From URNF01 sp045634325 (lineage in GTDB: Bacteria; Bacillota; Clostridia; Oscillospirales; Acutalibacteraceae): DNA of 41,985 nucleotides. The stretch lies in the NCBI GenBank assembly GCA_045634325.1, contig JAZRAA010000003.1:1-41985 (forward strand), given 5' to 3'. The position numbers and the translations under genes were made by a program. Shown here piece after piece: positions 1 through 7,698 of this stretch. Every line of letters begins with the position of its first letter. The first letter of the stretch is position 1. The notes beneath the pieces were generated by a model. That model saw nothing but the letters and a program-made list of their open reading frames with translations. It made no database searches and had not been told where the DNA came from.

Positions 1-1055
1 TTATAGTGAAGTGTGTATTCACATACGGCTTGTCTGAATTCCAGTTCTGTACGGAATTGTATATGATATAATTTTTCTGCCTTTAAAGTTTTAAAAAATG
101 CTTCAACAATCGAATTATCATAAGGCATACTTGCTCTTGAAAATGATTGTTGAACGCCCAACTCTTTTAAGTATTTCATGTAGGTTTTTGAAGTGTAGTT
201 GGCCCCTTGATCACTATGAAATAATAAATCGGTTGGTTTCCTATTCTCATATGCCTGTTTAAATGTGCATTTAGTTAGGTGTGTCGAGTTAGAGGTTGAC
301 ACTTTGCATCCAACGATTTTTCGCGAGTATAGGTCAAGAATTATGCAAATATAGAATTTTTTATCATTCACGTTGAACTGTGTGACATCTCCTGCCCAGA
401 CTTGATTAGGACGTGATACTTCGAACTTTTGGTTGGAAATGATTAATTTTCTGTCTTGAGCCTGATCATATAGTTTCTTTGCACCGCCCCTGGATGAGAA
501 CAAATCATTTTCATGCATGATTCTTGCCACCGTGTTACGTCCTATTATATATCCCTGCTGTTTGAGTATGTAATGTATTTTATCAGCACCATAAGTGCGA
601 TTACTTTCTTCAAATATCTTTTGGATAATAGGTAGCAGTTCCGCATTACGCTGAGCGGCGAGAGTGTTTCCGTTTTTGTTTCGCAGCGTGTGGTTGAAAT
701 AACTTCCTTTATCCACTTGTAGTGCTTTACATGTTAAAGTTATGCTGTATCCAAATTTCTCAAGCATACTTTTAACTGCATCATACCGTTCGCTCAAAGG
801 AGCACTTACGGTGCACGGGGAGGCCCATAGAATTTGTATCATTTTTTCTTGCTGTTCGCATTTTTGCTTAAGGTCATTGTAATCTCTCATATTGACTTGC
901 TTTGTGCTTTTGGGCTTTTGTTCATATTCTTTGATCCAGGCAGTTAATGTGCTGCGTGCAACACCGGTTTCATTTGAAATTTCAGTAATGGTTTTACCGG
1001 CAAAATACATCTCGGTTATTTTCTTTTTCTGTTCTTCTGAGTAAACCTTTTTCAT
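1..1055 (-). CDS. IS3-family transposase, single-frame form, 3' end truncated by window
   Basis: I translated the minus strand from the ATG at 1055 and found 351 open codons running off the window without a stop. Residues 1-60 form a helix-turn-helix of the OrfA type (KITEMYFAGKTITEIS). A short coiled segment rich in Lys, Glu and Gln follows, and then the IS150/OrfB-like integrase core. The DDE residues are visible in WAGDVTQF, FHSDQGANY and DNSIVEAFFKTLKAEK. A strong AAGGAGG site lies 8 nt before the ATG. IS3 elements usually make the transposase by a -1 frameshift between two frames, but here the DNA-binding and catalytic parts are one continuous frame. The enzyme would cut and join the element ends by a copy-out mechanism. 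No interruption is seen in the visible part, so it may be active. Confidence 0.92.
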   Translation of the reverse strand, partial: MKKVYSEEQKKKITEMYFAGKTITEISNETGVARSTLTAWIKEYEQKPKSTKQVNMRDYNDLKQKCEQQEKMIQILWASPCTVSAPLSERYDAVKSMLEKFGYSITLTCKALQVDKGSYFNHTLRNKNGNTLAAQRNAELLPIIQKIFEESNRTYGADKIHYILKQQGYIIGRNTVARIMHENDLFSSRGGAKKLYDQAQDRKLIISNQKFEVSRPNQVWAGDVTQFNVNDKKFYICIILDLYSRKIVGCKVSTSNSTHLTKCTFKQAYENRKPTDLLFHSDQGANYTSKTYMKYLKELGVQQSFSRASMPYDNSIVEAFFKTLKAEKLYHIQFRTELEFRQAVCEYTLHY

Positions 1056-1132
1056 GTTTTAACCTCCTTGAAATGATGTTTTGGTGAGGAAAATTATTAC
1101 CCACTACTATTGTACAACATTTCAAAAGGTCA
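1..1132 (-). mobile_element. IS3-family insertion sequence, cut by the left window edge
   Basis: One insertion sequence occupies the left edge, and only its transposase-upstream end is inside the window. On the minus strand the probable terminal sequence begins TGACCTTTTG at 1132 and is followed by TTGTACAAT, a TG-start typical of IS3 ends. The other inverted repeat, the end of the transposase and any target duplication lie outside the window, so the exact boundary at 1132 is inferred. The element sits 200 bp before the hamA start, next to the defence genes. Confidence 0.8.
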
Positions 1133-1262
1133 CTCGCCCCTTTAAAATCGTTATTTTAATGACTTTCTGGCGAAAAAGGCGTATTTAGATGATTTAAAAT
1201 CGACTAGTGCTTTTTGAGAATAAAGATTGTGCTCGGAATATGTAGATAAATAATGAAAAATA

Positions 1263-1271
1263 TGGTATAAT
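1263..1271 (+). promoter_or_regulatory. Extended -10 promoter of hamA-hamB
   Basis: TGGTATAAT is an extended -10 element (TG, one base, TATAAT) 62 bp before the hamA start. No good -35 is found at 16-18 bp, which fits extended -10 promoters. The ribosome binding site AGGAG lies just before the ATG at 1334. Confidence 0.55.
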
Positions 1272-1333
1272 ATCGAAAAGATGATTATTTTTAAATTTAA
1301 TATTCTACGCAACTAATTTTAGAGGAGAATATC

Positions 1334-2020
1334 ATGAAAATACTTGAGCACAGAACGGTGGATTTTGCACCAGACACGCATGTCACTTTTATAAGAGTAG
1401 AAACAGAAGACCTTTCTGTAACGATAAAAGATATAATTACTGTTCTCTCAAATCTTTCTTGGATTTCTAAGTTTGATAACGAATATGTGCGTTCTAGTTT
1501 TGAGGTTCGAGCAAAAGACACCGCAGAGTATTTAGCTCGCAATTTAAAGTTAAATAAGGATGATGGCGTAACCAGTAATACAGGCGAATATGTTGTATCA
1601 GAATTAGCACGAGAAGCTATTGTACAGAAACTTGGTTACCTCGATATTCCTTTGGCAGAGCTATTCAAGGAGCAGGTCGTAGGAAATCCCGGTTTCGATT
1701 ACTATTCTGCGAATAGTGAAGATATCATAGTTTTTGGTGAAGCAAAATATTTATCTGACCAAAACGCATATGGTTCTGGAATGAACCAAGTAGCAAAATT
1801 TATACGCACAAAACAAGATATATCTGATTTGAATGATATTGATAAATTCTTTGATGTAAAATCGTTAAATGCGGCCAATAATGGTGAAAAGGCTTATTCA
1901 GTGGCTTTTTCGGCCAAATCAACGTCATCAGATAGAATAATATCCGGAATAAAGAGGCACAAACAATATCAAAACTTATTAAAGTATAAAGAATTGATTT
2001 TCGTGGCGGTGAATGTATGA
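1334..2020 (+). CDS. hamA: HamA, DUF1837-type nuclease subunit of a Hachiman defence system
   Basis: This 228-residue protein is the effector half of a Hachiman anti-phage system. It has the DUF1837 layout: a variable N-terminal half, a conserved GEYVVSELAREAI helix, and a PD-(D/E)xK nuclease core. The core is visible as D122 in GFDYY and E136-x-K138 in FGEAKY. In the family, HamA is held inactive by the HamB helicase and released to cut DNA when HamB senses damaged or phage DNA; that is knowledge of the family, not of this gene. AGGAGAA before the ATG supports the start. The stop overlaps the hamB start (ATGA), so the two are translated together. The gene is AT-rich compared with the housekeeping genes further right. 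Confidence 0.88.
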   Translation: MKILEHRTVDFAPDTHVTFIRVETEDLSVTIKDIITVLSNLSWISKFDNEYVRSSFEVRAKDTAEYLARNLKLNKDDGVTSNTGEYVVSELAREAIVQKLGYLDIPLAELFKEQVVGNPGFDYYSANSEDIIVFGEAKYLSDQNAYGSGMNQVAKFIRTKQDISDLNDIDKFFDVKSLNAANNGEKAYSVAFSAKSTSSDRIISGIKRHKQYQNLLKYKELIFVAVNV

Positions 2021-4359
2021 ATAATGTGATTCAAAAAATACTAGAACATAAAGAAATAGAAACTATTTTTAACTATGTGTTAAACAAATTATATACAGAA
2101 GGACCAGTTTCAACAACAGTTCTAGAAATTTTATCATATTTGTATATCTATGAAAAAGAAAGTTTCGAAAAACATAACGATAAAATATTAAAATATATGG
2201 GTGTCAATTACAAAGATGTACCCGTAGCATCGCTCACCGAAGCTGTATTCGGTATGTATAAAAAACATATTGAATCTACATACAATTATTCTTATACACC
2301 TGTGCAAGCTAGCATTGTTCAAGGCATTCACAACAATCAGTGTTTTAGTTTCTCAGCTCCAACTAGTACAGGCAAATCTTTCGTTTTTAGAAATATCATC
2401 GATGCGTGCAAAAATGATGTTGTGATTATTGTTCCGTCCAGAGCGCTAATTAATGAGTATTATATCAGGATTACCGAAGCCATTCCCGATAAAACTGTTA
2501 ATATCCTTACATTTATCGACAGAATTAATACTCGTTATGCACGAAGAAATATCTTTATTGTTACGCCAGAACGATGCAAAGAACTTTTCAAACATAAAAA
2601 TGAATTTAACATCGATTACTTTTTGTTTGATGAAGCACAACTTAGTAACGAAGAATCTAATAGAGGTTTATTCTTTGATAGTATCGTAAGGAGAATACAA
2701 AAATCTTATCCACTTTCTAAATTTGTTTTTGCGCACCCTTTTGTAGCAAATCCAGAAGCACAAATTATCAAGAATCACTTTCCTCAGGAAACATCGCTTT
2801 CTAAACAATATATTCAAAAAAATGTTGGACAAATTTTTTATTCATACGATAATGGAAATTTTTATCACTTTGGTATAGATAAGAATATAATGGGCAAGCA
2901 AAAAGTTCAATGTTCTTTTGACCCTATTAGCAAAGCCATAGAAAACAATGGAAGTGTCTTGATTTACACAACAAAAGCAAGTATTTATAAAAAAACAGTA
3001 TTTAACGATTTTGAAAAATATATTAGTCTTTGCCAACCCATAAGAAATAAAGATGCTGACTCCTTGATAAACCAAATAAAAAACTATCTTGGGGCAACTG
3101 ACGACAATAATATGGATAAATATTCTCATATGCTTTTTTTGTTAAAAAAGGGTATTGTAGTGCATCATGGCTCTTTGCCATTGCAAGCAAGATTGATATT
3201 AGAAGAATTTACCCAAAAAGGTTTTTGCCGCATTTGCTTTGCTACATCTACACTGGAGCAAGGCGTTAATATGCCTTTTGAGGTTGTGTTTTTAAACACA
3301 TTTCAAGCCAGCAGGCCTCTTTCTTTAAAAAATCTAATAGGTAGAGCAGGACGTTCTAGTACACAAAGAAAATTTGACTATGGTAGCGTCATCGTGCGAA
3401 AAGATAATATGTCAAAGTTTAGAGATATAATGACTTCTGATGATTCATTAAAGAGCATTTCCTTGTTAGAAGATGATAATATCGATGATGATTATAAAGA
3501 TTTTAAAGAGGCAATATTATCAAATACTTTATCAGACGAATACAATTTAACAGAAGAACAACTCACCAAATTAACAGACGATGATACTCAAAGCATAATA
3601 AAACAATTGCTAGATAGTATGTTTGATGATGGTAAACTTGTATCTTTAAGCACTATTAATCAGGATTTACAATGTAAACTTAATTTGTATCTGCAGTTTG
3701 AGCGACTATATGCTTCATATCTAAAGCGCAGTTTAGCCGATGGTGAAAAGAGTGTTTTTGATACTGCAATTAAGATTCTAATTTGGAAAATACATTGTAA
3801 AACATTTAAAGACATATGTTTCTATAGATATGCGTATGCAAGTCGCTTGAAAGAAAGGAAAGAACTTAAAGATAAAATAAAAAAAGCCAATGGTATGGCA
3901 AAAATAAGATATCAAATGCAATTAAACAATCTTTATGCTTCTTTTGTTTCGGAATATAAAGAACTGCCAAATAAAAATCTTTCAAATTATAGTATGTTTG
4001 GCAATAGAGAAATTAAAGCTGCAGATGTAGATTACGATAGGATCGTTTTTGATACATACGATTACTTGGATAAGACGATAGGATTTTATTTGAGCGATAT
4101 TTTTTATGCTGCATTTCAAAAATATTACGAAACCACTCAGGATACTAGAGCCGAAAAACTCGCGAAATATGTAAAGTATGGAACGGATAACGAAAAAGAA
4201 ATTTGGATGTTAAGATATGGACTCACTTTTGAGGATATAGAATGGGCGGATAATTGTATAGATAGTATTAATCAGGAAGCAATTGTATTTAATAATAATA
4301 TTCAAGAGTTAGAATCCGAAAAAATCGATATCGTTAAACGATTTATTCAAAATGATTAA
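2017..4359 (+). CDS. hamB: HamB, Ski2-like SF2 helicase subunit of Hachiman
   Basis: This 780-residue superfamily 2 helicase overlaps hamA by four bases (ATGA). Motif I is APTSTGKS near residues 113-120, and motif II is DEAQ at residues 205-208. A motif V-like ATSTLEQGVNMP starts near 409, and motif VI LIGRAGRSS starts near 440. The GRAGR form is typical of Ski2/Hel308-like enzymes. The C-terminal third is rich in Lys, Asp and Tyr, with no motif I know. In Hachiman systems HamB binds DNA with ATP, senses loss of genome integrity and frees HamA. The pairing of a DUF1837 nuclease with this helicase identifies the system better than either gene alone. No frameshift or stop is seen, so the system looks intact. 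Confidence 0.88.
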   Translation: MNNVIQKILEHKEIETIFNYVLNKLYTEGPVSTTVLEILSYLYIYEKESFEKHNDKILKYMGVNYKDVPVASLTEAVFGMYKKHIESTYNYSYTPVQASIVQGIHNNQCFSFSAPTSTGKSFVFRNIIDACKNDVVIIVPSRALINEYYIRITEAIPDKTVNILTFIDRINTRYARRNIFIVTPERCKELFKHKNEFNIDYFLFDEAQLSNEESNRGLFFDSIVRRIQKSYPLSKFVFAHPFVANPEAQIIKNHFPQETSLSKQYIQKNVGQIFYSYDNGNFYHFGIDKNIMGKQKVQCSFDPISKAIENNGSVLIYTTKASIYKKTVFNDFEKYISLCQPIRNKDADSLINQIKNYLGATDDNNMDKYSHMLFLLKKGIVVHHGSLPLQARLILEEFTQKGFCRICFATSTLEQGVNMPFEVVFLNTFQASRPLSLKNLIGRAGRSSTQRKFDYGSVIVRKDNMSKFRDIMTSDDSLKSISLLEDDNIDDDYKDFKEAILSNTLSDEYNLTEEQLTKLTDDDTQSIIKQLLDSMFDDGKLVSLSTINQDLQCKLNLYLQFERLYASYLKRSLADGEKSVFDTAIKILIWKIHCKTFKDICFYRYAYASRLKERKELKDKIKKANGMAKIRYQMQLNNLYASFVSEYKELPNKNLSNYSMFGNREIKAADVDYDRIVFDTYDYLDKTIGFYLSDIFYAAFQKYYETTQDTRAEKLAKYVKYGTDNEKEIWMLRYGLTFEDIEWADNCIDSINQEAIVFNNNIQELESEKIDIVKRFIQND

Positions 4360-4401
4360 AAAACAACCCACCGAAAATATGTTTCGGTGGGTTGTTTTTT
4401 A
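4358..4401 (+). terminator. Rho-independent terminator after hamB
   Basis: Arms AACAACCCACCGAAA and TTTCGGTGGGTTGTT surround a five-base loop and are followed by a T run. The terminator begins at the hamB stop codon and separates the Hachiman operon from the next defence-like unit. Confidence 0.93.
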
Positions 4402-4467
4402 CATAACAATTAGATAATATTGCCATCAGTTCTGCACATCGATATTTTTAATCAACTATTAAGATTA

Positions 4468-4496
4468 TTGTAATATAAGATAATGTATGATATAAT
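4468..4496 (+). promoter_or_regulatory. Sigma-A promoter of the OLD-like/protease operon
   Basis: TTGTAA and TATAAT are separated by 17 bp. The -10 ends 38 bp before the chosen start of the ATPase gene, giving the pair its own promoter independent of hamAB. Confidence 0.6.
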
Positions 4497-4534
4497 GTTC
4501 TCAACAAATAATGACAAATTTCGGGAGAACATAT

Positions 4535-6010
4535 ATGTCAAAAACTATTACTATCCGCGATACAAAAGGCATAAAAAAATTGAATTTTACATTTCCTGAA
4601 CGAAAAGGTGTTTATCTTTTGGTTGGCCCAAATGGAACCGGAAAAACGACCTTATTGATTTGTATGGATAGAATTTGCAATTCGTATGCATTTGCTCGTG
4701 GTTTTTCTCATCCAAAGAATATTACAGGATATGATGAATACCAAAATGCAACCATTCGATATGATGTTAATGATGTTTGTGTTTTATTTAGAAAAAAACA
4801 ATATAAATGGGCACCTTCTCCGTGGAAAGGAAACGGAGAACTTTTAGATGCATTTGGTTATAATGGTTCAGTTTTTATAAAAGCAGATTCAAAAAGAATT
4901 GATGCAACAGTAGAAGAAATTGAACGTGGAACCACTCAACCAGCGGATCCGATTCTTGTTCAAACATTAAATCGGATTTTTGAAACATCCAAATATGACA
5001 ATTTAAAAAAACTTAAAGTGACTCACGGGAGAGGCAAACCTTCTTCATATTTTAACGTAATTAAAGATGGAAGATTTTATTATACTGAAAAAAGATTCAG
5101 CACAGGTGAAATTGCAATTTTAAGATTAATTGAAAATGTAGAGTTGGCCTGTGATGGCTCACTAGTCTTATTAGATGAAGCAGAAATGGCCTTGCATCCG
5201 CGTGTCCAAGTTAATTTGTTACATTTTTTAAGAGAAAAAGCTCAAGAAAAAAATTTGACGATTTTTATATCAACACATTCTCCTACGCTAATTAAAGCTA
5301 CTAGCGAAAAAAATATAATGTTATTGGAATCGGATGTTCGTGGAAATATCGAAGTTTGCACGCCGTGTTATCCCGCTAGAGCATTGGGCGGTATCGACTT
5401 CGAGGAATCTAAAATTTTCGACTACGTATTTTTCGTTGAAGATGATATGGCAAGGGCCTTCTTGAAAAGAATGGTTTATAGATATGGAACGTTAGCGCCT
5501 TGTCATTCTACAGCACTAGCTTCCATAATTCCAGTTGGAGGGTTTTGTCAAACTGCAAATCTAGCAGTAATGACTAATAACCAGTTGTTCGGGCATTCAA
5601 AAGTTTTTGCTTTGGTAGACTCAGATGCATTTGATAATTTGGATCAGAAACCTGATTTCAACTTACTATTAACTCGATACAGAAATATCATTAAAGATCT
5701 GTCGGTTACTCCTGAGGTGAAATTCATAGAAATTTTATCTGCTGCTGATGAAAATCTTAAATCGGCGTTTAGAAGTAGAATGCACTGTGAAATCCCAACA
5801 ATACTTAATAGTATCGAATATAGAAATTGTTCTTCAGAAAACTGCCGAAAACTAGCCAAAAAAAGATTTGAAGTGTTTGTCAGTAAGTGCGTAAGTTTTT
5901 CTGGAGATAACGAAGAAACAGTAAAGACTGATTTGATAAACTTACTTGTTGATACATTACCGGACGGAAATGTTCAAAGTTTGTTGGGACCAATATTTAA
6001 TTGCCATTGA
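4535..6010 (+). CDS. OLD-like ATPase with TOPRIM nuclease domain
   Basis: This protein of about 491 residues combines an ABC/AAA-type ATPase with a TOPRIM nuclease, as in the OLD family. Walker A is GPNGTGKTT at residues 31-39. An RFSTGE signature-like motif precedes Walker B (LVLLDEAEMALHP, D214/E215), and the H-loop is STHSP near 248. The TOPRIM acidic residues are E302 in FVEDDMAR and D362/D364 in LVDSDAF. OLD enzymes cut DNA in an ATP-tuned way and often serve in phage defence. I chose the ATG at 4535 because GGGAGA lies 6 nt before it; an in-frame ATG at 4511 has no such site. No UvrD-like gajB partner is present, so this is not Gabija. The next gene starts 49 bp downstream on the same strand. 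Confidence 0.85.
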   Translation: MSKTITIRDTKGIKKLNFTFPERKGVYLLVGPNGTGKTTLLICMDRICNSYAFARGFSHPKNITGYDEYQNATIRYDVNDVCVLFRKKQYKWAPSPWKGNGELLDAFGYNGSVFIKADSKRIDATVEEIERGTTQPADPILVQTLNRIFETSKYDNLKKLKVTHGRGKPSSYFNVIKDGRFYYTEKRFSTGEIAILRLIENVELACDGSLVLLDEAEMALHPRVQVNLLHFLREKAQEKNLTIFISTHSPTLIKATSEKNIMLLESDVRGNIEVCTPCYPARALGGIDFEESKIFDYVFFVEDDMARAFLKRMVYRYGTLAPCHSTALASIIPVGGFCQTANLAVMTNNQLFGHSKVFALVDSDAFDNLDQKPDFNLLLTRYRNIIKDLSVTPEVKFIEILSAADENLKSAFRSRMHCEIPTILNSIEYRNCSSENCRKLAKKRFEVFVSKCVSFSGDNEETVKTDLINLLVDTLPDGNVQSLLGPIFNCH

Positions 6011-6059
6011 CCAATTTGAATAGTTTATATACGTAATAATATTTAAGGGTGACAGAAAG

Positions 6060-6536
6060 GTGAAAAGCAAAAAAATCACTATAGTTGATATCTATGATTT
6101 GGCGTGTAAATTCAGGAAGGCAATGGATTTGGCATATACAAACGGTGAGTTTAGCAATAACATTGAACTTCAAAGATTTCCACGAGGAAGTTGTGGTATA
6201 GCAAGTTGTTTTTTAGGCGAATATCTTATGGAAAACGATATAACCACTAGATATATAAATAGAACATATTATTATGGTAATACATCTTTTGATAAACAGG
6301 CACATACATGGTTGGAAGTAAACCAATGCTTAATTGTTGATATTACTGGCGATCAATTCAAGAATAATCCAATATTAATGAACTATGACATTCCTGTCTA
6401 TGTTGGAGATTATAATGAATTTTATAATCTTTTTGAGAGCACGCCGAATGGTGAATATGCGTTAATAAAGGGTCACATTCTTTCGAGGGATGAAAGAATC
6501 TTATACAGTAAAATCATAGAGTTTTTGGAATGTTAA
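6060..6536 (+). CDS. Transglutaminase/papain-like cysteine protease-fold protein, partner of the OLD-like gene
   Basis: This 158-residue cytoplasmic protein starts at GTG, with AAGGGTGA upstream. It shows an ordered Cys-His-Asp set of the transglutaminase/papain type: C45 in FPRGSCGIAS, H82 in AHTWLEV and D94 in LIVDITGDQF. No signal peptide or membrane segment is visible. The spacing and the FPxGSCG motif suggest an active cysteine hydrolase (protease, deamidase or transferase) rather than a decayed fold; the substrate is unknown. It follows the OLD-like ATPase with a 49 bp gap and shares its promoter, so the two probably act together. I do not recognise this pair as a named defence system. 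A link to defence is inferred from the neighbouring Hachiman genes. Confidence 0.7.
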   Translation: MKSKKITIVDIYDLACKFRKAMDLAYTNGEFSNNIELQRFPRGSCGIASCFLGEYLMENDITTRYINRTYYYGNTSFDKQAHTWLEVNQCLIVDITGDQFKNNPILMNYDIPVYVGDYNEFYNLFESTPNGEYALIKGHILSRDERILYSKIIEFLEC

Positions 6537-6899
6537 AATTTATAAAAAGCACTAACTCAACCTGAGGTTGCATACGAGTAAATGGTTATGTTATACACAT
6601 TTGAACTGCTATGATTTATACTATAATCAGAAAGCGCTTTCGCATAAATATGGAGAAGTCCTATATAAATGAAAGTTTGCAACACAATTTTGAGAGTTAT
6701 TTTATAAAAATCAATATTTTTTGAAAAAATGTGTAAAATGCACTCTAAAATACTTGAAAAAATGTGTTTTTTCAGTTTTGAACGTGTTTTTACGGCGAAA
6801 ATTAATGTTTTCTTGAAACTCAAATAAAACAATTCTTATAAATAAAAACGAAGAGTCGCTTGAGCGGCTCTTTAGTTTTTATATAAGTGAGGTTTTATT
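6537..6899. other. Non-coding AT-rich gap before the Xre gene
   Basis: No credible gene is seen. The gap holds a short hairpin CAACC-TGA-GGTTG near 6560 and two direct copies of TTGAAAAAATGTGT. The second copy forms the palindrome TGAAAAAA-TGTG-TTTTTTCA near 6757-6776, which could be a binding site for the downstream Xre protein; that is a guess. A terminator lies at its right end. Confidence 0.5.
6846..6880 (+). terminator. Rho-independent terminator upstream of the Xre gene
   Basis: AAGAGTCGC and GCGGCTCTT pair with one G-T pair around a TTGA loop, followed by TTTAGTTTTT. It would end transcripts arriving from the OLD-like/protease operon. Confidence 0.75.
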
Positions 6900-7124
6900 A
6901 TGGAAAAGCAACTGAGTTTTGAAGATGGAAGAGAATTGTTCGTTAAAAAACTCTGCAAGTTAATGGATGAGAGGAATTTATCCTGTCAGTATTTGAGCAG
7001 TAAGATTAAAAAGAATGACGGATACATTAATCGTATTGTTAACGGTAAAAAGGATCCTTCTTTTGAGGTTTTGTTCGATATAGCCGCCGCATTAAAGATT
7101 CCGGTGGCAGAATTATTTAAATAA
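6900..7124 (+). CDS. Small Xre-family helix-turn-helix regulator
   Basis: This 74-residue protein is almost entirely one Xre/Cro-type helix-turn-helix domain, as in MDERNLSCQYLSSKIKKNDG, YINRIVNGKKDPSFEVLFDIAAAL and the closing IPVAELFK. Single-domain Xre proteins bind short operators as dimers and often control mobile or defence genes. GTGAGG sits before the ATG at a usable distance. No toxin or phage gene is adjacent, so its target is unknown; the neighbouring palindrome at 6757-6776 is one possibility. It ends 40 bp before the promoter of the candidate RNA. Confidence 0.85.
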   Translation: MEKQLSFEDGRELFVKKLCKLMDERNLSCQYLSSKIKKNDGYINRIVNGKKDPSFEVLFDIAAALKIPVAELFK

Positions 7125-7165
7125 AAATTTGCATGATCTGTGGGGCCATGTTTCTGCCAAACCCA

Positions 7166-7194
7166 TTGACCTTATATTTCTGTAATGGTATAAT
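7166..7194 (+). promoter_or_regulatory. Strong sigma-A promoter of the candidate ncRNA
   Basis: TTGACC and TATAAT lie 17 bp apart, and the -10 carries an extended TGG. No open reading frame with a ribosome binding site follows, so the transcript that would start near 7201 should be non-coding. Confidence 0.7.
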
Positions 7195-7199
7195 GAGTA

Positions 7200-7576
7200 C
7201 GGTAAAACATCAGAACGGCTTGAAGCACAAGGCAAGTCGAAGGGTGAAAAAAGAGTAGCTTTCTTAAGTAAACTGTTTTTGTTCTTCTATAGGGGCCACG
7301 AAAGTGGAGAAGAGTGTAAGCAGTGGCAAATAGGGAAGTCTTGTTTCCGTGCGCAGGAAACAGTCTCTTAAATGCCAGAATTTGATGTTGTAATAGTGCT
7401 TTTCTTATACAACGCAGTTTTAGGGTGAACTGTGAATTAGCGAGGGAGAGCAGCGTAATATGAATTGAATATATCGTTTTATGGCGGTTGCAGTTTTGCA
7501 GGCGTTTGCTTTGCATTGCCGTTATAAAATTCAAGGGAACTTTCTGCATTTTTGTATTGCAGAGAGTGCTTTTTTA
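7200..7576 (+). ncRNA. Candidate structured non-coding RNA of about 375 nt, family not identified
   Basis: The segment has a near-consensus promoter and a terminator but no translatable gene, and it is packed with helices. CCAC-GAAA-GTGG at 7296-7307 has a GNRA tetraloop. TGTTTCC and GGAAACA (7342-7362) form a perfect hairpin, enclosed by the distant pair TGGCA (7324-7328) and TGCCA (7373-7377). GTTGTA (7387-7392) pairs with TACAAC (7418-7423), and CAGTT with AACTG (7425-7442). The final hairpin at 7539-7567 precedes a T run. Unpaired purine-rich stretches such as AAATAGGGAAGTC look conserved in style. It is not RNase P, tmRNA, 6S or SRP RNA by any signature I know. The raiA-motif RNA of Clostridia is the first family I would test, from general resemblance only. 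Confidence 0.62.
7539..7575 (+). terminator. Terminator of the candidate ncRNA
   Basis: CTTTCTGCA pairs with TGCAGAGAG using G-T pairs around a nine-base loop, followed by TGCTTTTTT. Confidence 0.65.
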
Positions 7577-7585
7577 TGTTATAAT
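7557..7585 (+). promoter_or_regulatory. Possible second promoter overlapping the ncRNA terminator
   Basis: TTGCAG and TATAAT are 17 bp apart. The -35 lies in the 3' arm of the terminator hairpin. It would drive a short transcript through the paired hairpins at 7603-7698. The overlap may be chance. Confidence 0.35.
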
Positions 7586-7602
7586 ATATTCGTAAAGAAA
7601 AT

Positions 7603-7651
7603 CCGGGTGAAACCCGGTAAAATTAAGGGTTTCTCACCAGTTCTTTTTTGG
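7603..7651 (+). promoter_or_regulatory. Alternative hairpins ending in a T run
   Basis: CCGGGT-GAA-ACCCGG (7603-7617) is a perfect hairpin. The same bases GGTGAAACCC can instead pair, with a two-base bulge, with GGGTTTCTCACC (7627-7638), which is followed by TTCTTTTTT. The two folds exclude each other, like an attenuator. No gene with a clear link follows within the transcript. Confidence 0.4.
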
Positions 7652-7662
7652 ACACGAGAGAC

Positions 7663-7698
7663 AAAAATCCCGTTCAACGTAAGTTGGGCGGGATTTTT
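7663..7698 (+). terminator. Terminator, first copy of a repeated terminator cassette
   Basis: AAAAATCCCGTTCAAC pairs with GTTGGGCGGGATTTTT. The hairpin and the TTCTTTTTTGG lead-in about 20 bp upstream recur at 9570-9622. Confidence 0.85.

Noticed and set aside
4511..4534. Upstream start for the OLD-like protein at 4511
   Set aside because: No ribosome binding site precedes it, whereas GGGAGA lies 6 nt before the ATG at 4535.
4468..6536. Gabija or retron-associated OLD system
   Set aside because: There is no UvrD-like gajB helicase and no reverse transcriptase or msr-msd locus beside the OLD-like gene; the partner is a cysteine protease-fold protein instead.
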